This document shows, one piece after another, positions 59,601-64,000 of a DNA stretch of 64,000 bases. The DNA comes from Phoronis australis (lineage: Eukaryota > Phoronida > Phoronidae). Positions within the stretch are counted from its first letter, which is position 1. Each line of letters begins with the position of its first letter. A model generated the notes under the pieces. That model worked only from the letters and a program-made list of their open reading frames with translations, was not told the origin of the DNA and ran no database searches. The stretch covers positions 70,390 to 134,389 of the forward strand of contig NMRA01000782.1 of NCBI GenBank assembly GCA_002633005.1, written 5' to 3'. Both the position numbers and the translations under genes were made by a program.

Positions 59601-61288
59601 TCCAACAGCGACAAAAATGCAAAAAAAAACACTGAAAAACAAGACAACATAGTAATTGACATGTTATGTCATAGAAAGAACATTGCTCGACGCTTAGCAA
59701 TTAGCGACTTCAAGGAAATCCCAGGTCATCAAGTGAAATCTGAGGTTGCCAAAACTGACATTGAACTCAACCTCAAACTCAACTCCTCCTGCTGACGAAA
59801 ATAGAACGACGTAAATGATCGTATGTACTGGAGGTGAGTGTTTCAGTAATCTTGCCCAATTGCTGAACAATTCCGACTTTCGACTGTTGCAAATTAAGCA
59901 TGTCTGATGTGTGCTGAAAGCTGAGGGTGACAAATGAACTGACTTCACGAAATAAATGGAACAATTGTGAACCATTTAGGTACTGACTCTAGGAAAACTG
60001 TAAGTAATTTAAAGTTTGGAAATCACCATCAACATTGAAATGAATTCCGAGGGAACTCTTGTCAGACTTTGATACTTGGTATGGTGACTTGGGATTTTTC
60101 CCAGGTCGCCAAAGAAAATCTGAAGTCCCAATGACAACCTGCAGGCTGTTGGTCTCCAAGTCGAGCACTGGAGAACAAACGAACAATTATAAATTCACAA
60201 ATATTTATTTATCCTGCCACTCTGAGCATAATAGTACAATCAGGTTTGTACATGGGTAGACCCTGACATTCATATCATGTGCTGTGAAGTACAACAATCG
60301 ACAGGCTGCGTGGTAGAATAACTGAGAATCTATGTGCAAGCTCGTCATCCATCCTTATTTCCTATAGTTTCAAGACGTAAATCAGTTGCAACCGCGTTAG
60401 CTGGCATAGGCAGACAATTTATTCAATTTCATGAAGATGACTACTGAGACTTGTAGACTGGTTATTAAAATATTGACTATTTTGTGCAATATAGTTCACA
60501 TTTTCATACGGCCTCTTTTGTAAATGTGAACACAATAAAATTAATAAAATTGACCATTTCTCCACCCATTTCATCAGTGTTCACAGGCACTCCACCGTTT
60601 TAGAAAATTAATGTCAAGGTCGTTGCGTGGTCCCTGACTATTTTAATTGCTGTAAATTGTTGGATAACCAGGCTGTATCGAATGTCGGTCAGGTCACTAA
60701 GTGAAAGCGAGGAAGAAAGGAGATAAAATGGTCATCACTCACTTAACAAGGGGAAAAGTTTAAAATCAGATTTTAAATTATTGTTTTTCCCGTTCCATTG
60801 ACAGTAGCCATGTAACTTAGGCCAAAACCGGGTTTGATTTCCCTTTAGTACACAGCAACTTTTTGGGAAGATTTTTGTGCTTTGACCGCGAATTTGTTGC
60901 AAACTCGGTAGAGCAGGACATCGTTAATCAGACGTTAATGGTATTGGAAGAAAGAACAATTCCTCATGGTTTGTTGAACCCCTGTTTTGTGTAAATGTAT
61001 TGAGTTTTGTGTTTGATATGGAGGGTTGATGTGAAGCCCCTGTGGAATTTCTAGTCCGAAGTGTCATACCTTGCAGAAATATAATGTATGTATTGCCTAT
61101 TGGGACGATCAGAAGCTGAGGACGCGTTGCCTATTCAAAGAGTAGAAGTCCAGATAATTTAGACCTCTCTAATTCAGCAATTTTTTATCTGAATAAAGCA
61201 CCAAATAAAGCAGTAGCTTCGCTTGCCTACAACAGCACTGGGTAGAAACTTACCCTAATTCGGCTGTGGCTTCGTTTTCTTTATCCAT
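35540..61288 (-). CDS. DARS1: Aspartyl-tRNA synthetase, cytoplasmic (15 coding exons)
   Basis: Class IIb synthetase that activates aspartate with ATP and charges tRNA-Asp in the cytosol; in animals it is usually part of the multi-synthetase complex. Coding exons, in transcript order: 61254-61288, 58456-58549, 54721-54901, 53790-53892, 53236-53338, 50471-50545, 49293-49461, 48840-48974, 47148-47295, 46341-46409, 44684-44804, 43054-43134, 42402-42513, 39137-39208, 35540-35631. All junctions are GT-AG and phases join exactly, giving 1590 nt and 529 residues (human about 501). Domains: Lys/Ala-rich N-terminal helix extension (about 13-43), OB-fold anticodon-binding domain (about 92-180), catalytic core (200-529). 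Motif 1 around [11 protein letters not shown] (242-252), motif 2 [15 protein letters not shown] (300-314), motif 3 [11 protein letters not shown] then Cys-Glu-Arg (490-503). Oddities: Cys501 where Leu is usual in motif 3, and Ala298 where the family has Pro before VFRAED. Gene symbol by orthology to the animal cytosolic enzyme. Confidence 0.95.
36533..37350. mobile_element. 818-bp TIR element with TTA target-site duplication
   Basis: Ends GGACTGTTCCAGTAAAAACC and, inverted, GGGCTGTTCCAGCAAAATCT, followed inwards by a G-rich GTGGGAGGGGGG block at both ends. Flanked by TTA on both sides (36530-36532, 37351-37353). Trinucleotide TWA duplications fit PIF/Harbinger-type transposition. No transposase. 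Present only in the right arm, so it inserted after the duplication. Confidence 0.8.
37640..38815 (+). repeat. Modular repeat with CTCF-like motifs, copy B
   Basis: Same start (CCCACGAATGCACCGCAAA) and end (TGTGGGTGTATAAAAA) as 33190-34560 and the same orientation. CCACTAG-type cores near 37738, 37867, 37903, 38065, 38204 and 38341. Lies in the last intron of the synthetase; absent from the left arm. Confidence 0.75.
39137..39208 (-). CDS. DARS1: Aspartyl-tRNA synthetase exon 14 (motif 3)
   Basis: [20 protein letters not shown] then GGI; catalytic motif 3 begins here. Acceptor TTCTTCAG, donor GTGAGC. Its decayed duplicate is 3443-3515. Confidence 0.95.
   Translation of the reverse strand: MWRRLKHTSIRSDTGRHPMLAGV
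40126..40272. repeat. 27-bp minisatellite, about 5.4 copies
   Basis: Units of GTGTTGAAGACTGGTTGTAG plus GGTGAAT. Because 27 is divisible by three it produces long repetitive ORFs on both strands ([18 protein letters not shown]); there is no reason to think they are translated. Confidence 0.9.
42402..42513 (-). CDS. DARS1: Aspartyl-tRNA synthetase exon 13
   Basis: [20 protein letters not shown] then [17 protein letters not shown]; includes the catalytic-site [11 protein letters not shown] segment. Acceptor TTGACAG, donor GTAAGTGA. The intron to exon 14 (39209-42401) contains the right end of the inverted duplication and the 27-bp minisatellite 40126-40272. Confidence 0.95.
43054..43134 (-). 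CDS. DARS1: Aspartyl-tRNA synthetase exon 12
   Basis: 27 codons: [20 protein letters not shown] then MPDPNNQ. Phase 0-0. Acceptor ATTTCAG, donor GTAAAGG. Confidence 0.95.
44684..44804 (-). CDS. DARS1: Aspartyl-tRNA synthetase exon 11
   Basis: [20 protein letters not shown] then [20 protein letters not shown]; the insertion domain of eukaryotic AspRS. Acceptor TTTCCAG, donor GTAAGTA. Confidence 0.95.
45129..45716. mobile_element. Truncated copy of the GGGCTGTTCC TIR element
   Basis: Matches the reverse complement of about 36533-37100 in order (CTGTGAGCAATAC, TGTGTTAACACCAGTTTAG, CAAGTTGCCCAT, CTGTCAACATT) and ends with ATTTTGCTGGACAGCCC then TAA. The left end with its terminal repeat is missing. 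It sits in a synthetase intron. Confidence 0.7.
46137..46301. repeat. 55-bp tandem repeat, 3 copies
   Basis: Three nearly identical units containing AAAGACTGCAGCCCAGTTTA and CCCCCTTGGTATTC, starting near 46137, 46192 and 46247, in a synthetase intron. Confidence 0.9.
46341..46409 (-). CDS. DARS1: Aspartyl-tRNA synthetase exon 10
   Basis: [20 protein letters not shown] then EP. Acceptor TCTTCCAG, donor GTAAGTG. The intron to exon 11 carries the 55-bp triplicate 46137-46301 and the truncated TIR element 45129-45716. Confidence 0.95.
47148..47295 (-). CDS. DARS1: Aspartyl-tRNA synthetase exon 9 (motif 2)
   Basis: Starts with the last two bases of a Val codon, then [15 protein letters not shown] (ATP-binding motif 2) and [16 protein letters not shown]. 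Two AGs compete at the acceptor: CGCCTCCAG restores VFR, whereas the nearer TTTTTAG would drop it and break the frame. I therefore chose the former. Donor GTAGGTC. Confidence 0.92.
48840..48974 (-). CDS. DARS1: Aspartyl-tRNA synthetase exon 8
   Basis: [20 protein letters not shown] then [20 protein letters not shown] and TVGA. Contains the aspartate-pocket QSPQ segment. Acceptor TGTCTCCAG, donor GTAAGG. The 1.5-kb intron to exon 9 showed nothing recognisable. Confidence 0.95.
49293..49461 (-). CDS. DARS1: Aspartyl-tRNA synthetase exon 7 (motif 1)
   Basis: Begins [20 protein letters not shown] and ends [12 protein letters not shown]; contains the dimer-interface motif 1. Acceptor TCTTTAG, donor GTATGT, phase 1 exit. 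Confidence 0.95.
50471..50545 (-). CDS. DARS1: Aspartyl-tRNA synthetase exon 6
   Basis: 25 codons: [25 protein letters not shown]; hinge between OB-fold and catalytic core. Acceptor ATTGTAG, donor GTGAGTG. The intron to exon 7 holds the unresolved base N at 50222 and nothing else recognised. Confidence 0.95.
51577..52144. mobile_element. 568-bp TIR element nested in the Penelope remnant
   Basis: Same family as 36533-37350: termini GGGCTGTTCCAATAAAATCT and its inverted partner ATTTTGCTGGAACAGCCC, G-rich subterminal blocks, and TAA duplicated on both sides (51574-51576, 52145-52147). No coding capacity. Confidence 0.85.
52226..52680 (+). pseudogene. Penelope-like ORF end with GIY-YIG-like domain, broken
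   Basis: One frame reads [20 protein letters not shown], then [20 protein letters not shown], and after two in-frame stops continues [20 protein letters not shown] and CRHCVSNNH to a third stop. This is the thumb-to-GIY-YIG junction typical of Penelope-like reverse transcriptases. Stops TAG, TAA and TGA break it, so it is inactive. Confidence 0.75.
53236..53338 (-). CDS. DARS1: Aspartyl-tRNA synthetase exon 5 (OB-fold)
   Basis: [20 protein letters not shown], then [14 protein letters not shown]. Acceptor GTTTTAG, donor GTGGGC, phase 0 exit. The following intron (50546-53235) contains the Penelope-like element 51251-52922. Confidence 0.95.
53790..53892 (-). CDS. DARS1: Aspartyl-tRNA synthetase exon 4 (OB-fold)
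   Basis: [20 protein letters not shown] followed by [13 protein letters not shown]; core strands of the anticodon-binding OB-fold. Acceptor CATTTCAG, donor GTAAGC. Confidence 0.95.
54721..54901 (-). CDS. DARS1: Aspartyl-tRNA synthetase exon 3
   Basis: 60 codons plus one base, including [20 protein letters not shown] and the start of the OB-fold ([13 protein letters not shown]). Phase 0 entry, phase 1 exit. Acceptor TTGGTAG, donor GTGTGT. Confidence 0.95.
55284..55440. repeat. 80-bp tandem duplication
   Basis: Two copies of a unit beginning GAACCTTCAGACAATAGAAC and containing TAGTGACCTTAGCTTTTTAT (starts near 55284 and 55364), in intron 2 of the synthetase. Short related motifs (GAACCTT, CTTTGGACA) recur at 55190-55530. 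Confidence 0.8.
56122..56306. mobile_element. 185-bp palindromic MITE with 8-bp target-site duplication
   Basis: Nearly the whole element folds back: left CATACATGCCACATTTGGGT then CACATCACGTGACCTA; right AGGTCATGTGATGTGACC then AGAATATGGCATGTATG. TAAGAATT flanks both sides (56114-56121 and 56307-56314), as expected for a hAT-type insertion. In synthetase intron 2. Confidence 0.7.
58287..58422 (+). mobile_element. tRNA-derived SINE, 13-bp target-site duplication
   Basis: Contains a tRNA-like segment with a B box (GGTTCGATTCC) preceded by CACTAGACTAGCAATTTAGA, resembling a tRNA anticodon arm. ACTAAATCAAGCA is exactly duplicated at 58274-58286 and 58423-58435. The tRNA-like part is bracketed by an inverted repeat (AATAAACAGAAAAATCAG against CTGATTTTTCTGTGTTTATT). 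About 30 bp upstream of the exon 2 acceptor region on the + map it ends close to the exon 2 donor (58455). Confidence 0.7.
58456..58549 (-). CDS. DARS1: Aspartyl-tRNA synthetase exon 2
   Basis: Lys/Ala/Gln-rich helix [20 protein letters not shown] continuing to AQRQAEL; the tRNA-binding amphipathic N-terminal extension. Acceptor CATTGCAG, donor GTAGGG. The next intron (54902-58455) holds the SINE 58287-58422, the hAT-like MITE 56122-56306 and the 80-bp duplication 55284-55440. Confidence 0.9.
60858..61130 (-). repeat. Dispersed repeat, inverted copy of 3653-3893
   Basis: Lies in intron 1 of the synthetase, about 120 bp from exon 1. Shared blocks are listed under 3653-3893. An insertion of about 12 bases (AACGTCTGATTA on the minus strand) distinguishes this copy. 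Confidence 0.75.
61254..61288 (-). CDS. DARS1: Aspartyl-tRNA synthetase exon 1 (start)
   Basis: Encodes [11 protein letters not shown] plus two bases of a Gly codon, then donor GTAAGT. It joins exon 2 (C, then CCA GAT GGA) to give [16 protein letters not shown], a typical N-terminus of invertebrate AspRS. The frame is open further upstream without a stop, but this ATG is the natural start. The 2.7-kb intron that follows holds the repeat at 60858-61130 and nothing else recognised. Confidence 0.85.
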
Positions 61289-61624
61289 ATTGAGCAGCAA
61301 AACACTGATGCAAGTTTTCACGCCAGACAGCACTTCCTGTCTCGACAAGCTTCCTCTAAAACAATCATGCGAATAACTTTTTGCAATGGCGTCATTCCCA
61401 TCAGTCACCAGGTGGCGAGACCATCTTGTTAGCCTCGCTGGTTCCCTGCGTGCGGCTAGGTGGTCAGTCAGTAGGCTACGCATTGAGGTATTACCAGAGA
61501 CCGTTAACGTCTTTGGTATCACTTCATTTTCCTCGGGATTTTTTTACACGGGTGTTTCTGATAAGCTGGTCAAATTCTCGAGTCAACAGGCAGCGCTTTA
61601 CGCAAACAAACTGGCTGCCGTTGT
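61289..61624 (-). promoter_or_regulatory. Likely 5' UTR and promoter region of the synthetase
   Basis: Placed only by position, immediately upstream of the AspRS ATG. No TATA box was evident. It includes the micro-MITE fragment 61434-61470. An open frame continues through it from the ATG, so a longer N-terminus cannot be excluded. Confidence 0.35.
61434..61470. mobile_element. Partial micro-MITE copy near the synthetase start
   Basis: CTCGCTGGTTCCCTGCGTGC then GGCTAGGTGGTCAGT matches the left half of the family; the right terminus is missing. It is 146 bp upstream of the ATG. Confidence 0.6.
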
Positions 61625-62530
61625 CGATCTGCACTCTGGGTGTGACCCCTGGGGGTCTTACAATCAGGGGTCAAAAAATGAGCTAGACTAGATATTTGAG
61701 GTACCGGCCAAAACTGATTTAAAACGAATTTGTACCGCACTGAACACCGAATGACCCATGACAGACAAATTGCACTCTGCCGGGACTTCGGAAACAAAAA
61801 ACTAACCCCAAAAATGAGCTACATTCGAGGTACCACAAAAAAACAATTCCATGCTATTCAATACATGTTACTAAATGCCCTATGACAGACAAAGATACAC
61901 TCTGGGTTGTACCCGGCAGAAACCCCCAAAAATCTCAACCACGGTAGGGCCTAAATTTAAACTATAGACTAGATATTCAAAGTACCGGCCAAAACTGATT
62001 TAAAATGAATAAGTACCGCACTGAACACCAAATGACGCATGACAGACAAATTGCACTCTGGAATGGGTCCGGCAGAAACCAAAAAGGACCCCCCAAAAAT
62101 GAGCCAGCACGTACATTCGACTGGAGGTACCACAAAAACAATTCCATGTATTTCAATACGTCACTTGTCACTGCCATATGACAGACAATGAAAATACACT
62201 CTGAGTTGTGTCCGGCAGAAACCTACGAAAATCTCAACCACGGTATGCCATGGAAATTTTTGAGTTTCATTAGATACCCGAAGTACCGGCTAAAACTGAC
62301 TTGAAACCAATAATTGTGCCTCACCAGATGACCCATGACAAAGTGTGCTCTGGAAACCGCTCGCCAGAAACTCAAAATGACACCCTAAAAGGAGCTAGGT
62401 CATCACTCGAGGTACCACACTAAGCAATTCCATGTGATTCAAATAGATGTTACTGGTTACTAAATGGCGTATGACAGATAAAACCCAATCTGGATTGTGT
62501 GCGCCACACCCAGAAATCTCAACCTCGTAA
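61625..62530. repeat. Dimeric satellite, about 3 units of 285-300 bp
   Basis: Two related monomers of about 140-150 bp alternate. A has GTACCGGCCAAAACTGATTT and CATGACAGACAAATTGCACT; B has GAGGTACCACAAAAA, AACAATTCCATG, TATGACAGACAA, ACACTCTGGGTTG and AATCTCAACCACGGTA. A starts near 61687, 61970 and 62268; B near 61822, 62109 and 62409. No coding capacity. Confidence 0.8.
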
Positions 62531-63133
62531 TTTTGAATATCTGTGACATATTAGATAATGGAGACACCGGTTATAGCTTGGTAGAGTTTCGTAGAATCAA
62601 TTTTTCGATAAGGAAGATGCTGGGATCACGAGCGATGGTTCATGGCGAATTCCTGTATTTCCGTAGTACTTTTGCGTCTTCTGAGCTCCCACACTGAGTG
62701 TCAAATCGATGATGGCGGAAAGTACATGTAAGCATTTTGGAAAGCACCTGATGACAGTAAAAATTTGGGATACCAGGCACTGTCTAAAACAAACCCATTA
62801 AGTGATGTTCAAGACCCGGCAGGTAGTGTGGTATAATGATCTATCGAAACTGCCAGCAGCAACACATGTCTCCTAACTTTGCGCTAGATCGAGAAATCTC
62901 GAAAATGATTTCCAAAGGGCCCTTTCATTCCGTGAACTACAAAACAATACGTTGAAAGACAAGCAACAGACGTGATTTCAAAAACTTTCTTTAATCAAAA
63001 TTAACTTAAAAATAACAAAACTTTCAAACAGTAACCCATTAACTTATAACAACATAATAACAGAAAATTAAAATTACTGCATCAACGAGAACATCACGCT
63101 ACTATATGTTTAATGTCATAGTAGTTTCCTGTT
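62531..63133. other. Non-coding, 3' flank of the terminal gene
   Basis: No gene seen. Likely downstream flank or 3' UTR of the minus-strand gene ending at 63134. Confidence 0.45.
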
Positions 63134-64000
63134 TCAATACGTTTCAACATCAGATTCGTCACTGCTACTCCAGCTTGATTCGGGCTCGCTTGTTTCCTCT
63201 TCATGAGCTTGGTTTTCTTGTGAAAGACCAGCCTGAGCACCTTCAAAAAGGACATCAGAAACGGCAGATCCACAAAACCATTCGGGAGTATAGTATCCAT
63301 CTTGTATCTTCCAGCCGTAGTTCAGACGAACCAAACCGTTTCCCGGATAGGCCAAATCCGCTTGACCCCAGAGCATGGCAACATAATGTGCTCGTTTGAG
63401 CTTGTTCAATAGTGTCTTTCTGCAAGGAGGACGCAATGCGTAGTCAATCTTCTTGATGTTGAAATAAATAATGAGGAAATTTAATTGACGAGGGACCAAT
63501 TATCTAACAGTTGAAGAACAAGAGCCTGAACACCACTTAATGTCTTTTAAGTATCAACTGAGATTGGGTCTTTTGGGATAATACCATAAAAATATTTGAA
63601 ATTATTTTCGTTGCTTTTATCAACTATATTTTAACAAATAACAGTTATTACCTTGTTTATTTTTCCGGTCATCTCAATTAATTTCAAATATGTCGCTTCA
63701 TTGACATCTTTGACTCCTCCGTTCATTCCATAAAGGATGCATATGAATTCTTCTAACTTTCTTTCGTCTGGGACATCTACTCTTGTTAACTCTGAGAAGA
63801 ACTGGCTAAGTGTCCCAGATGAGTCTTTCACCAGAATTTCCAGAGGCCTCACTTTCCCTTTCCGATACAGTGCTGCTGAAACGTCACACCCTTTCATTGC
63901 ATGCAGACCAGGCAATGCTGCAGTGAGACCATGTTGTATAGACTCTATAGTCTGAACAATAGCGGTGACGTCTTTACGTCTACGGTTATTACCAGAACCA
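63134..64000 (-). CDS. Multicopy 'LPGLHAMKGCDV' family protein, C-terminal part
   Basis: Two exons: 63652-64000 (open to the window end, so 5' partial) and 63134-63451, with a 200-bp intron. Donor GTAATAAC and acceptor CAACATCAAG join in phase 0. The first exon reads GSGNNRRRKDV, then ALPGLHAMKGCDVSAALYRK and FICILYGMNGGVKDVNEATY; the second reads LRPPCRKTLLNKLKRAHYVA, MLWGQADLA and a Trp-rich end, then an acidic Ser/Glu tail ending SSWSSSDESDVETY. This order (GCD block, 'CxLYG', 'PPC..LxxHxxRAxYxAxxW', Gly-Trp) is familiar from large uncharacterised families in marine invertebrate genomes, often thought to be transposon-linked. Function unknown. Splice sites and the family call are my inference. 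Confidence 0.6.

Noticed and set aside
1-64000. CRISPR arrays, operons, ribosome binding sites
   Set aside because: The DNA is clearly eukaryotic; the tandem repeats lack spacers and prokaryotic signals do not apply.

Overview
The window is nuclear DNA of an animal. Genes are split by GT-AG introns of 80 bp to several kb, non-coding DNA is AT-rich, and repeats and mobile-element fragments are dense. A highly conserved cytoplasmic aspartyl-tRNA synthetase with a Lys-rich N-terminal extension, a Golgi beta-1,3-glycosyltransferase, Penelope-like and tRNA-SINE remnants, and a multicopy 'LPGLHAMKGCDV' protein suggest a marine invertebrate. Amphioxus, hemichordate, cnidarian and mollusc remain possible; the sequence alone does not decide.

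Layout. (1) 1-2974: intergenic, with short tandem repeats. (2) 2975-7437: left arm of a large, diverged inverted duplication. It carries a decayed copy of the last two exons of the aspartyl-tRNA synthetase gene on the + strand. (3) 7438-12035: a probable assembly artefact (one haplotype with an insertion joined to the other through a single N at 9574), then the intronless coding exon of a GT31 galactosyltransferase on the - strand (11000-11998). A splice acceptor just before its ATG implies an upstream 5' UTR exon. (4) 12036-34552: mostly non-coding, with a few unrecognised exon-like ORFs with usable splice sites, a foldback element, a tiny MITE with 9-bp target-site duplications, and a repeat carrying regularly spaced CTCF-like motifs.

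(5) 34553-39722: right arm of the inverted duplication, holding the true last two exons of the synthetase. (6) 35540-61288: the complete aspartyl-tRNA synthetase gene on the - strand. All 15 coding exons could be placed and their phases join without error to give 529 codons. Its introns hold TIR elements, a Penelope-like retroelement in head-to-head form, a hAT-like MITE, a tRNA-derived SINE and minisatellites. (7) 61625-62530: an alternating two-monomer satellite about 340 bp upstream of the synthetase ATG. (8) 63134-64000: the 3' part of a two-exon (or longer) gene of a multicopy family, running off the window end.

The synthetase and the galactosyltransferase are unrelated housekeeping and secretory-pathway genes. 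The biological interest lies mainly in the repeat and duplication architecture around them.
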